DNA of 64,000 nucleotides from Kribbella antiqua (GTDB taxonomy: Bacteria > Actinomycetota > Actinomycetes > Propionibacteriales > Kribbellaceae). Under the pieces are notes generated by a model that made no database searches, had not been told where the DNA came from, and was given only the letters and a program-made list of their open reading frames with translations. Every line of letters starts with the position of its first letter. The first letter of the stretch is position 1. The stretch lies in NCBI RefSeq assembly GCF_004345665.1, contig NZ_SLWR01000011.1, positions 310,001 to 374,000 on the forward strand. Reading direction: 5' to 3'. Both the position numbers and the translations under genes were made by a program. Of the stretch, positions 9,075 to 17,139 are shown piece after piece.

Positions 9075-9827
9075 CTATCGACGACAAGACCCGAGCAGCA
9101 GCTCACGTACAAGGTCGACATCGTCACCGCTGACTACATCGCCCGCGACCGCCGCCAGCCGGTCCAACGTCCAACCTCGCCTAAGGTCAAACCATCCATT
9201 GACGTGTTCACCGATGTCGGCTGCCAGTTGCGACTCACAGGTGAGGAGCTGGCTTAGAGCGCGATCACGACACTGCGGATCAAGAGTCAATCGAACGATG
9301 TCCCAGAGATCCGTGCCCGCCTTGGCATCGCCGCGGTCCATGACAGCTTGAAGCTTCATGGCGATCAACGGACCGGGCTCTGCGACTTTCGTCGACACTG
9401 AGACCGAAGCCCCGGTCCTCGATGTCACGACGGTGATCGGTACTTCTGTCGCACTGTCACTTGCCCAGGCATGCGAGTGCGCGTGCAAGCGATCACCCGA
9501 GTTATCGCTGGGATGATCCAGCTCTGCTTGACGCACCTCGAGAACATCGACCCGGATCTCGCCATAGTCAGTGGTAACGAGGACGCCGGCCGGCCCGTAC
9601 TTATTGTTCGTTCGTCTGAGCAATTCCAACGTGGGTGGTTCTCCAGCTCTCAAACGATCGACGATGTCCAAGTCCACCGTCGCACGATGTGCACTGCTGA
9701 GGCGGCAGATGACAGCCAAGCCGCCGACGACGACTGGTAGGTCGCCAGTCAGTTTCCGAACAGATTCGACCGCCTGGACAACGCCCGCCATCGTGTCACC
9801 AACGAGCTGTACGGCCTCACCAGACAC
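9075..9827 (-). CDS. AbiEii-like nucleotidyltransferase toxin
   Basis: Predicted toxin of a type IV AbiE-like pair, 250 residues. The nucleotidyltransferase signature is visible as Gly35-Gly36 (VVVGGLAV) followed by Asp52-Leu-Asp54 (TVDLDIV). An AbiEii-type second motif, KLQAVMDRGDAKAGTDLWDI, comes later. In characterised systems such proteins transfer NTPs to acceptor RNAs and halt growth. I chose GTG at 9827 with GGGGGATGG just upstream. It overlaps the end of the antitoxin gene by 11 nt, like the coupled abiEi-abiEii order. The longer frame to 10010 would lie entirely inside the antitoxin gene. Confidence 0.75.
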   Translation of the reverse strand: MSGEAVQLVGDTMAGVVQAVESVRKLTGDLPVVVGGLAVICRLSSAHRATVDLDIVDRLRAGEPPTLELLRRTNNKYGPAGVLVTTDYGEIRVDVLEVRQAELDHPSDNSGDRLHAHSHAWASDSATEVPITVVTSRTGASVSVSTKVAEPGPLIAMKLQAVMDRGDAKAGTDLWDIVRLTLDPQCRDRALSQLLTCESQLAADIGEHVNGWFDLRRGWTLDRLAAVAGDVVSGDDVDLVRELLLGSCRR

Positions 9828-10872
9828 GAGGCCATCCCCCGGCAGGCGTCCAGTCGTCGAGGACCTCTCGACCGCGTCCGCGATCCTGGGCCAGATCCAG
9901 CGCAACAAAAAGCGGATGTGCGACGGGCCAATCGAAGTAGCTTCGTGAAGCTCTGACACGTTGTGCGCAAACGGCCGGCACCGGCGCGATACGAACGGAG
10001 CAGGCAGCATGTTCTGGCCCCGGAAGTTCGCCTAGCAACTTCTGCGCTCGGTTCAGCACCACACGATCCGGGACGTAGAACTCGAGTGGTTGATCGGCAC
10101 GCACTGCTACGGGGGCACCGTGCGCAACCGCGCCAGCCGATCCCGCCAAAGCCCACCCGACGCGATGCAAGTCGTCATCCCCCAATCTCAGGGTGCTGCT
10201 GACAACCGTCTCCCCGCCTCGATCGGGCAGGTGCTCCAGGTAGCGGTCTTCATACCGCCAGTGCTCCACGAGTTCCCAGAACAATCTGGCGTCCGACAGC
10301 CGGTTGTCAGAGTCGATGAGACGTTCGCCGCGCATGGCAGCTAGGATCTCCGACACCGTACTAGGGGATCTGCTGAGATCACGTGCCAGTTCGCGGACGG
10401 CCGGCGTACGTTCCGGTCGCATCAGGAGTGCGGCTGCCACTTCCAGTCCTGCCTTGCCACCCAACGGGCTCACGCGGTCGGACCGGACGACGACCGGCTC
10501 GACATCCGCGTCGATGATCAGGCCGGGAGCTCTCAGGCCCAAATGGCCCCGAAGGTCGAGGTAGCCGGCTCCCCGCTTCATCAGCAGCCTCCGAGCATCA
10601 CCGGTGACGCGGTCGGCGACAACGAACAGAACGAGGTCGTGGTCATCTGCACGGCGTGCCGTCAACTTCGTTGTGTCCTCTTGGCTAACCAGACGCTCGA
10701 CCGACTGCTCCGTTGCCAGCGCAACACGTTTCAGCTGCAACCTGACCCCAGAACCCCACGGATCGAGGACGAGGTCGGCGGCCAAGTCGTTGCCTGAGCC
10801 ACCGGATTCCACCGGCACGTCCAACTGTTCGAAGGCCGATCCGACGAATCCTTGTACTTCTTCCACACTCAC
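9817..10872 (-). CDS. AbiEi-like antitoxin / winged-helix regulator
   Basis: Probable antitoxin and autorepressor, 351 residues, upstream of and overlapping the toxin gene. A winged-helix segment lies in the middle (PAVRELARDLSRSPSTVSEILAAMRGERLI, about residues 157-187). A C-terminal region ends in AHPLFVALDLAQDRGRGREVLDDW, a tail I associate with AbiEi-type proteins. The first 150 residues (VLDPWGSGVRLQLKRVA...GAGYLDLRGHLGLRAPGLIIDADVE) are an extra domain I cannot name, making it longer than canonical AbiEi. The start region has two close GTG codons (10872 and 10866). A 28-base inverted repeat with a 4-nt spacer lies just upstream. Confidence 0.68.
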   Translation of the reverse strand: MSVEEVQGFVGSAFEQLDVPVESGGSGNDLAADLVLDPWGSGVRLQLKRVALATEQSVERLVSQEDTTKLTARRADDHDLVLFVVADRVTGDARRLLMKRGAGYLDLRGHLGLRAPGLIIDADVEPVVVRSDRVSPLGGKAGLEVAAALLMRPERTPAVRELARDLSRSPSTVSEILAAMRGERLIDSDNRLSDARLFWELVEHWRYEDRYLEHLPDRGGETVVSSTLRLGDDDLHRVGWALAGSAGAVAHGAPVAVRADQPLEFYVPDRVVLNRAQKLLGELPGPEHAACSVRIAPVPAVCAQRVRASRSYFDWPVAHPLFVALDLAQDRGRGREVLDDWTPAGGWPRVW

Positions 10873-10884
10873 AGACTGTCAAAT

Positions 10885-10916
10885 GTTCGCCGTTCGGTCA
10901 ATACCGAACACCGAAC
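10885..10916. promoter_or_regulatory. Inverted-repeat operator of the AbiE-like operon
   Basis: GTTCGCCGTTCGGT (10885-10898) and ACCGAACACCGAAC (10903-10916) are complementary at 12 of 14 positions around the spacer CAAT. It ends 13 nt from the antitoxin start. AbiEi proteins repress their own promoter through inverted repeats, so this is the likely site. Confidence 0.65.
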
Positions 10917-10943
10917 ACCGACCGCAACGAAATCCTCGGTACT

Positions 10944-12488
10944 TCAGCGAAGCCAGACGGTGGTATCGGGTGGGAGGTGGCCGACGTCGAGTGGGCGGGT
11001 GGTGAGCAGGAGTTCGTCGTACTGCGGGAGCTTGACAGGCGACTGGGTGAGATTGCTGACGCATTTGAGACCGGAGTCGCGGGTGAAAGCGAGGATTCCG
11101 GGGGCCGAGTCCAACCAGGTGAGGGTGCCGTCGCCTAGTTCTCGGCGGCGGATGTGTAGGGCTTTGCGGTAGAGGGTGAGCATGGAGTTTTGGTTGTCGA
11201 GTTGGGATTCGGCGGTGAGGTTTTTCCACTCGGGGGGTTGTGGGAGCCACGGGGTGGCGGTGCTGAAGCCGAAGGGAGGTTCGTGACCGGACCAGGGTAG
11301 GGGGACTCGGCAACCATCTCGGCCTCGGTCGGTGCCGGACGAGCGGGTGAAGATGGGGTCTTGGAGTACGTCGTCGGGGAGGTCCTCGACTTCGGGGAGG
11401 CCTAGTTCTTCGCCCTGGTAGACGTAGACGGCGCCGGGGAGGGCCATGGCGAGGAGGGCTGCGGCACGGGCTCGGCGTTCGCCGAGGACGAGGTCGGTGC
11501 GCATGCCGTGTTTGCGGTCCTGGTGTGAGAAGGAGGTGTCGGGGCGCCCGTACTTCGTGACCGGGCGGGTGACGTCGTGGTTCGACAGGACCCAGGTGGG
11601 TGGGGCGCCGATCGGGAGGTGCGTGGACAGGGTGAGATCGATGGATGTCTTGAGCTCCTCGGCGTCCCATGGGCGGGAGAGGAAGTCGAAGTTGAACGCG
11701 GTGTGCATCTCGTCCGGCCGCAAGTACAGCGCGAATCGCTCTTGGTCCGGCATCCACATCTCGCCGACGAGGAAGCGGTCGTTGTACGTGTCGGTGATCC
11801 GCCGCCAGCCGCGGTAGATGTCGTGCACCTCGTCATGATCGGTGTACGACTCCTCGACACTGTCCAGGTCCTTGAACAGTACGGCGGCGCTGTCGATGCG
11901 GAGCCCGTCGACGCCACGATCCAGCCAGAACCGCAGGATGTCGTGGAACTCCTCGACCACCTCGGGGTTGCGCCAGTTGAAGTCGGGCTGCTCGGGGGCG
12001 AACAGGTGCAGGTACCACTCGCCGTCCTCGACCTGGGTCCAGGCGGGGCCGTTGAAGATGGACTGCCAGTCGTTGGGTGGCCGGTCTCCGCGGCCGGGGC
12101 GGAAGATGAAGCGGTCGCGCTCGGGGGTTCCTGGCCCGGCTTGCACTGCCTGGACGAACCAGTCTTGCTGGTCGGAGCCGTGGTTCGGGACTATGTCGAT
12201 GATGGTGCGGATGTTGAGGGCGTGTGCCTCGGCGATGTACGCCTCCGCCTCCGCCAGGGTGCCGAAGGCCGGATCGATGGCTCGGTAGTCGGCGACGTCG
12301 TACCCGCCGTCGACCATCGGGGACGGATACCACGGGTTCAACCAGATCGCGTCGACCCCGAGCTCAGCCAGATACGGCAGCTTCGCCCGTAACCCGGCCA
12401 GATCACCGATCCCATCACCGTTGCCATCAGCAAAACTCCGCAAATAGACCTGATAAATCGCCGCCCCACGCCACCACTCGCCCGCCAT
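10944..12488 (-). CDS. GH13 alpha-glucosidase
   Basis: Cytoplasmic glycosidase, 514 residues, releasing glucose from alpha-glucosides. The (beta/alpha)8 barrel begins at WWRGAAIYQVYLRSF. The GH13 triad is visible: nucleophile Asp199 (GLRIDSA), acid/base Glu243 (VGEMW) and Asp305 (SNHDVTR). No signal peptide. AGGAGA precedes ATG 12488; longer in-frame starts run into the permease gene. It is the last gene of a LacI/binding protein/permease operon on the same strand, so it should hydrolyse the imported sugar. Exact linkage preference cannot be decided. Confidence 0.92.
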   Translation of the reverse strand: MAGEWWRGAAIYQVYLRSFADGNGDGIGDLAGLRAKLPYLAELGVDAIWLNPWYPSPMVDGGYDVADYRAIDPAFGTLAEAEAYIAEAHALNIRTIIDIVPNHGSDQQDWFVQAVQAGPGTPERDRFIFRPGRGDRPPNDWQSIFNGPAWTQVEDGEWYLHLFAPEQPDFNWRNPEVVEEFHDILRFWLDRGVDGLRIDSAAVLFKDLDSVEESYTDHDEVHDIYRGWRRITDTYNDRFLVGEMWMPDQERFALYLRPDEMHTAFNFDFLSRPWDAEELKTSIDLTLSTHLPIGAPPTWVLSNHDVTRPVTKYGRPDTSFSHQDRKHGMRTDLVLGERRARAAALLAMALPGAVYVYQGEELGLPEVEDLPDDVLQDPIFTRSSGTDRGRDGCRVPLPWSGHEPPFGFSTATPWLPQPPEWKNLTAESQLDNQNSMLTLYRKALHIRRRELGDGTLTWLDSAPGILAFTRDSGLKCVSNLTQSPVKLPQYDELLLTTRPLDVGHLPPDTTVWLR

Positions 12489-12569
12489 CAATTCTCCTCT
12501 CTCCACCCCGCCTTCAGAGGCAGGCTCCTTCCACCACCCCCACCCCAAGCGGCGGCTCCTTCCAACTCC

Positions 12570-12594
12570 CCGCCCCGAGCGAAGCGAGGGGCGG
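12570..12594. repeat. Intercistronic GC hairpin
   Basis: CCGCCCC (12570-12576) and GGGGCGG (12588-12594) flank GAGCGAAGCGA, followed by TCTTTT on the plus strand. On the operon (minus) strand it sits just after the permease stop and before the glucosidase, so it may attenuate or protect the mRNA rather than end it. Confidence 0.5.
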
Positions 12595-12601
12595 TCTTTT
12601 C

Positions 12602-13471
12602 CTAGCCTTTGAGACTTCCGGCAGTGAGCCCGGCCATGATGCCTCTTTGGAAGACGAAGAACACGAGAATGGTTGGCAGGCTGGCGATCACCAGGGATGC
12701 GATCAGGACGTTCTGCGGCATCTGGGCGGACAGGGACGCGATGCCGACGCTGATCGACATCTTGTCCGTCTCCGGCAGCACCAGCAGCGGCCAGACGAAG
12801 TCCTTCCACACCGTGACTACGGACAGGATCGACACCACGCCGAGGATCGGCCGCGACACCGGCAGCACGATCGACCACAGGATCCTCGCCGGCGAGGCGC
12901 CATCGATCTCCGCGGCCTCCAGCAGCTCGCGCGGGATCGAGTCGAAGAATCGCTTGAGCAGGAAGACGAAGAACCCGTTCGCTGCCGCCGGCAACCAAAT
13001 CGCCCACGGGGTGTTCAGCAGGTCGAGGTGCACGATCGGGAGATCCTTGGCGGTCAAGTACGTCGGCAGCAGCAGGACCATCGGCGGGATCATCAGCGTC
13101 GCCAGCATCGCACCGAGGATCAGCTTGCCGAACCACGGCCGGAGCTTCGACAACGCGTACGCCGCCGTGACATCGACCGCGAGGGTGAACAGCCAGGCGC
13201 CTCCGGCGTACTGCACGGTGTTCTTCAGGAACACACCCAACTGCAGCTGCTCCCACGCGTCGCCGTACACACCGAAGTCGAAGCGCTTGGGGAAGAAGCT
13301 CGGCGGGATCTGGGCCAGCTCGTCGGGTGACTTGAGCGCGCCGGTCACCATCCAGTACAGCGGGAATACGAAGGCGATGGTGAACCCGATGACGACCATC
13401 GAGAGCGTCGCCCAGTAGATCAACCGGCCGCGCGGGGTTCGGAGCGCCAATGGTGAGACGAGAGTTCTCAT
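12602..13471 (-). CDS. Sugar ABC permease, MalG type
   Basis: Inner-membrane permease of 289 residues with six predicted TM helices starting at LIYWATLSMVVIGFTIAFVFPLYW. The binding-protein-dependent-transport (EAA) loop is ELLEAAEIDGASPARILWSIVLPVSRP (about residues 182-208), which docks onto an ABC ATPase. None is encoded nearby, so MsiK at 2059 is the likely partner. Its ATG at 13471 overlaps the upstream permease stop as ATGA. It belongs to the alpha-glucoside operon. Confidence 0.9.
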   Translation of the reverse strand: MRTLVSPLALRTPRGRLIYWATLSMVVIGFTIAFVFPLYWMVTGALKSPDELAQIPPSFFPKRFDFGVYGDAWEQLQLGVFLKNTVQYAGGAWLFTLAVDVTAAYALSKLRPWFGKLILGAMLATLMIPPMVLLLPTYLTAKDLPIVHLDLLNTPWAIWLPAAANGFFVFLLKRFFDSIPRELLEAAEIDGASPARILWSIVLPVSRPILGVVSILSVVTVWKDFVWPLLVLPETDKMSISVGIASLSAQMPQNVLIASLVIASLPTILVFFVFQRGIMAGLTAGSLKG

Positions 13472-14472
13472 CGTTCGGCCTCCCGGGACACGCGTAGGTA
13501 GATCGCGGAAAACACCATCAGGACGACCATTAGCATCAGGCCGAGCGCGCCGCCACCACCGAAATCGCCGAAGTTGAAGGCGTACTGGTACATCAGGTAG
13601 GCGACCGTCACGGTCGCGTTCTCGGGGCCGCCGCCGGTCAGCAGGTACGGCTCGATGAAGACCTGCATGGTCGCGACGATCTGCAGGAGAAGCATCACCA
13701 GCAGGATCAGCTTGGTCTGCGGGATCGTCACGTGCCACACGCGCCGGAGCAGGCCGGCGCCGTCGAGCTCCGCCGACTCGTAGAGATCGCCGGGAATGCT
13801 GTGCAGCGCGGCCAAGTAGATGAGCGTGCCGGTGCCGAGGTTCATCCACGTCGACACGAGCACGAGGCTGACGAGCGCCGTACTGGTCGAGTCGAGCCAG
13901 CTCAGCGGCGGGAGGTGGAAGACATCGAGCACTTGGTTGAACAGGCCGGCGCCGGGATCGTAGAACCACCTGAACAGCAATACGGCGACGGCCGGCGGGA
14001 GCATGACGGGGAGATAGACGACGAAGCGCAGGTAGGCCTTGGCGTGCCTGAGCTCATTCAGTACGACGGCCAGCACGAACGGGACCGCATACCCGATCAC
14101 GAGCGCCAGTCCGCTGAACGCGGCGGTGTTGATCCAGGCCGACCGAAACGCCGGATCCTCGATCACGGTCCGGAAGTTGTCGAACCCGACCCACGTCGGG
14201 GCATCGACGAAGTTGTTCTCCTGAAAGCTGAGGACAACCTCCCGCACCATCGGATACCAGGAAAACAAGGCGAAACAGACCAACGCCCCACACAAGAACC
14301 CGTACGCCGTCAGATTGCGCCCGACCGCGCGCCGCAGGGCGCCCGCCTGGTCGGGGCCGGCGGCGCCCGGGCCGGCCGCCGGTCCGGGGACTCCGTCCCC
14401 TCTCTTCCCCCGCGGGCGCGCCGACCCCGCGAAGCGGGGACGGCGCACCTGCTGCCTGGATGTAACAGTCAT
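13468..14472 (-). CDS. Sugar ABC permease, MalF type
   Basis: A 334-residue permease. TM1 begins at about residue 55 (YGFLCGALVCFALFSWYP), and the EAA loop ELDGAGLLRRVWHVTIPQTK lies in the C-terminal third. The first 50 residues are an unusual Pro/Gly/Ala/Arg-rich tail encoded by hairpin-prone DNA (14390-14441). Its ATG directly follows the TAG of the binding-protein gene with no intervening base, so expression is coupled. An internal start near VGRNLTAYG is possible if the tail is not translated. Confidence 0.88.
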   Translation of the reverse strand: MTVTSRQQVRRPRFAGSARPRGKRGDGVPGPAAGPGAAGPDQAGALRRAVGRNLTAYGFLCGALVCFALFSWYPMVREVVLSFQENNFVDAPTWVGFDNFRTVIEDPAFRSAWINTAAFSGLALVIGYAVPFVLAVVLNELRHAKAYLRFVVYLPVMLPPAVAVLLFRWFYDPGAGLFNQVLDVFHLPPLSWLDSTSTALVSLVLVSTWMNLGTGTLIYLAALHSIPGDLYESAELDGAGLLRRVWHVTIPQTKLILLVMLLLQIVATMQVFIEPYLLTGGGPENATVTVAYLMYQYAFNFGDFGGGGALGLMLMVVLMVFSAIYLRVSREAER

Positions 14473-15828
14473 CTAGGTGTTCTTCGCGAGGATCTTGTTT
14501 GCCTTGCTCTCGGCGTCGGAGAGCAGTTTGTCGATGTCGGCGTTCTGGCGGGTGAGTACGGCGGACATCGCGACGTCCAGCACGGCGTACAACTCCTGGG
14601 CTTTGGGGGGCTCCAGCTTGAGGGTGATGTTCGGCTGGGCGGCGACGTACGGCGCGAAGTGGTCGACCGGCACCGTCGCGTACTGCTTGCGCAAGGCAAT
14701 GATTTCCTTGCCCGGCGCGGAGTCGCCGTACAGGTCCGGGATCGGCAGGCCGACCGGGCGGCCCTGTTCCTTGGCCCGGGCGTAATTGAACTGGCCCTTA
14801 CCGGGGGTAAGTTCGTGGAACTCCAGCCAGAGCAGGCCGGCCTTGATCTTCTCCGGTGTCGCCTTCGGGTTGAACATGTAGCCGTCGCCACCGCTGAGCG
14901 ACGCCTTGCCGTCGGACTCCGGCACCGCGGTGACGCCGTAGTCCTCGAACTTGCCCTGGAAGTCGTTGTTCACGCCTTGCACCACGTCCGGCGCGCCGAT
15001 CATCATGCCGAGCTTGCCGGAGCCCATCATTCGCATCAGGTCCTCCCACTGGAGGAGCTGCTTGCTGCCCATCGCGTTGTCGTTCCAGCGCAGCTGCTTC
15101 AGGTTCTCCAGCACCGCCTCGCCCTCGGGGCTGTTGAACGCGGCGGTCTTGCCGTCGTCGCTCACCATCGACCCACCACGCGCGTACAGCGAAGCGGCGA
15201 AGTGCCAGCCACCGGTGTTGCCGGCGGAGTACTCGCCGAAGCCGACGTACCCGGCACCGAGAGCCGCGATCTTCTTGGCCGCTGCCTGCACCTCGGCCCA
15301 GGTCTTCGGCGGCGCGTCCGGGTCGAGACCCGCCTGCGTGAACAGCTTGCGGTTGTAGACCAGGCCCATGTTGTAGTTGTTGCGCGGCAGGCCGTAGGTC
15401 TTGTCGCCGTCCTTGAACACGCCCATGACATCGGCGCGCAGGTCCTTCACCTTGCCGACACTGCCGACGTACTGGCTGATGTCCGCGGCCTGCTTGGCTT
15501 TGATGATCTTCTGTACGTCGGTGTAGTAGACGTAGAACACGTCCTCCTGGGTACCGCCGGCCAGCTTCGCCTGGAAGGTGTCCGGGTTGATGCAGGGGAA
15601 CGCGTCCTTGCTCTGGATGGTGATGTTCGGGTGCAGCTTCTGGAACTCGGCGACATCGGCGTCCCAGCCGGCCCGCTCCTTCGGGTTGCTCTTCGGCGGC
15701 TGACAGCCGACGGTGATGGTGACCTGGCCGCCTGATCCCCCGGCGTCCGGCTTGTCATCCCCCGATCCACAGGACGCGGCCACCAGTCCGAGTCCTGCCG
15801 CCAGCACCAGGCTCAGCGTTCTCCTCAT
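14473..15828 (-). CDS. Sugar ABC substrate-binding lipoprotein
   Basis: Extracytoplasmic solute-binding protein of 451 residues (MalE/UgpB cluster). The signal peptide ends at lipobox VAASC, giving a lipid-anchored Cys near residue 20, followed by a Gly/Asp/Ser linker. The mature part opens with VTITVGCQPPKSNPKERAGW and has family segments such as WEDLMRMMGSGKLGMMIG. ATG at 15828 was chosen by the signal peptide; the open frame to 15951 has no signal and crosses an operator. First transport gene of the operon; ligand probably an alpha-glucoside given the GH13 gene. Confidence 0.9.
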   Translation of the reverse strand: MRRTLSLVLAAGLGLVAASCGSGDDKPDAGGSGGQVTITVGCQPPKSNPKERAGWDADVAEFQKLHPNITIQSKDAFPCINPDTFQAKLAGGTQEDVFYVYYTDVQKIIKAKQAADISQYVGSVGKVKDLRADVMGVFKDGDKTYGLPRNNYNMGLVYNRKLFTQAGLDPDAPPKTWAEVQAAAKKIAALGAGYVGFGEYSAGNTGGWHFAASLYARGGSMVSDDGKTAAFNSPEGEAVLENLKQLRWNDNAMGSKQLLQWEDLMRMMGSGKLGMMIGAPDVVQGVNNDFQGKFEDYGVTAVPESDGKASLSGGDGYMFNPKATPEKIKAGLLWLEFHELTPGKGQFNYARAKEQGRPVGLPIPDLYGDSAPGKEIIALRKQYATVPVDHFAPYVAAQPNITLKLEPPKAQELYAVLDVAMSAVLTRQNADIDKLLSDAESKANKILAKNT

Positions 15829-15908
15829 GGATCTGCCCTTCTGCTGCGAGGGCGTCCTCGTCCCGCCCCTCGGATATGGGCACACCGTAGGTAAGTGGAT
15901 CGATGTTC

Positions 15909-15931
15909 GCAATACTTCGATCGAAGATTGC
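15909..15931. promoter_or_regulatory. Palindromic operator ahead of the alpha-glucoside operon
   Basis: A perfect 12-bp palindrome CTTCGATCGAAG (15915-15926) lies inside GCAAT...ATTGC arms (15909-15913, 15927-15931), 81 nt upstream of the binding-protein start. The central CGATCG and outer GCAA/TTGC half-sites resemble LacI-family operators. Confidence 0.6.
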
Positions 15932-15992
15932 AAAAAATTGACTACGAGCAACCGCCCTTCACTCCGCTCAGGGCGGGGGTGTGTAGCTCAGA

Positions 15993-16985
15993 TCAGTGGG
16001 CGGCTCGCGCGGTCGAGGCTCGGACCACCAGCTCGGGTTCGAAGAGGAGCTCGTCGGCGGGGAGGGCGGCGCGCTCGATCAGGGCGACGAGCATGTCGAC
16101 CGCGGCGCGGCCCATCGCGTCGATGGGCTGGCGGACAGTGGTCAGTGGCGGGTCGGTGCAGTTCATCATCGCGGAGTCGTCATACCCGATCACCGAGACC
16201 TCTTCGGGCACCTTGAGGCCGGCGCGACGGACCGCGCGGATGGCGCCGAGGGCGAGGATGTCGCTGGCGCAGACGATGCCGGTGACGCCGCGCTTGACCA
16301 GCCGAGTCGCCGCCGCGTGCCCGCCTTCGAGCGAGAACATGGTGTGCTCGACCAGGTCTTCATCGGCCTCGGCCGAGGCGAGGAACGCGTCCAGCTTGCG
16401 CCGCGACGGGATGTGGTCGCGCGGGCCGAGGACCATTCCGATCCGGCGGTGGCCGAGCGCGCGCAGGTGCCCGATCGCCATCTCCGCGGCGACGAAATCG
16501 TCCGACGAGACCTGCGGGAAGCCGAGGTGGTCGACCGCCGCGTTGACGAGGACGGTCGGGAGTTTGCGCTCCTTGATCAGCTCGTAGTGCTGGTGCGGCG
16601 CGTCGGCCTGCGCGTAGAAGCCGCCGGCGAACACGACGCCGGAGACCTGCTGTTGCAGGAGCAGATCGACATAGTCGGCCTCGGACACGCCGCCGACGGT
16701 CCGGGTGCAGAGCAAGGAGGTGAAACCTTGCTGAGCGAGCGCGCCGCCGACGACCTCCGCGAAGGCCGGGAAGATCGGGTTCTGCAACTCCGGCAGCACC
16801 AGCCCGACCAGCCGGGCCCGGTCGCCGCGCAGCTGAGTCGGACGCTCGTACCCGAGTACGTCGAGCGCGGTGAGAACGGCTTCGCGAGTCGCCTCGGACA
16901 CCCCGGGCTTCCCGTTCAGGACCCGGCTGACGGTGGCTTCGCTGACCCCGACCTTCTTGGCCACCTCTGCAAGTCGTCGTGTCAT
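15993..16985 (-). CDS. LacI-family transcriptional repressor (copy 2)
   Basis: A 330-residue repressor, 164 nt upstream of the alpha-glucoside transport genes and on the same strand. Its HTH is LAEVAKKVGVSEATVSRVLNGKPGVSEATREAVLTALDVLGYERPTQ in outline, nearly matching copy 1 at 822-1850 in the recognition helix. The effector domain ends in TTVRQPIDAMGRAAVDML. ATG 16985 directly precedes the HTH; the open frame to 17027 would translate through its own operator. It probably senses the imported sugar and represses this operon and itself. Confidence 0.9.
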   Translation of the reverse strand: MTRRLAEVAKKVGVSEATVSRVLNGKPGVSEATREAVLTALDVLGYERPTQLRGDRARLVGLVLPELQNPIFPAFAEVVGGALAQQGFTSLLCTRTVGGVSEADYVDLLLQQQVSGVVFAGGFYAQADAPHQHYELIKERKLPTVLVNAAVDHLGFPQVSSDDFVAAEMAIGHLRALGHRRIGMVLGPRDHIPSRRKLDAFLASAEADEDLVEHTMFSLEGGHAAATRLVKRGVTGIVCASDILALGAIRAVRRAGLKVPEEVSVIGYDDSAMMNCTDPPLTTVRQPIDAMGRAAVDMLVALIERAALPADELLFEPELVVRASTARAAH

Positions 16986-17008
16986 GACGCAAACTCTACG
17001 CCTGATTA

Positions 17009-17032
17009 CGCAAGTTCTTGCAACCACTTGCG
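17009..17032. promoter_or_regulatory. Putative LacI autoregulatory operator
   Basis: GCAAGTTCTTGC (17010-17021) is followed after AACCA by a further half-site CTTGCG, and the element opens with CGCAAG. The central 12-mer is the reverse complement of the site upstream of LacI copy 1. It lies 24 nt upstream of the ATG at 16985. Confidence 0.65.
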
Positions 17033-17139
17033 TACGACGTCAGGCGTCGTACCGGCTGGGCGGTCGTAGCGGCGGGACGCCGTACCGGCTGGTGGCTGAA
17101 GACTCAGGGTTTCCGGGCAAAGCTGACAGACTTGGTCCC

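Noticed and set aside
13732..15735. Plus-strand 667-codon frame opposite the sugar transporter
   Set aside because: Antisense to a permease and binding-protein gene with full motifs; its translation is Arg/His/Val-rich without a fold.
15976..16010. TGTAGCTCAGATCAGT resembles a tRNA D-arm
   Set aside because: No acceptor, anticodon or T-arm can be formed around it, and it runs into the lacI coding sequence.
17032..17052. Inverted repeat GTACGACG-TCAGG-CGTCGTAC
   Set aside because: GTACGACG is one of the commonest words in this window, so pairing by chance is likely; no regulator is clearly implied.
17048..17092. 12-bp direct repeat CGTACCGGCTGG upstream of the DUF4032 gene
   Set aside because: Short, GC-rich and single pair; insufficient to call an operator or duplication.
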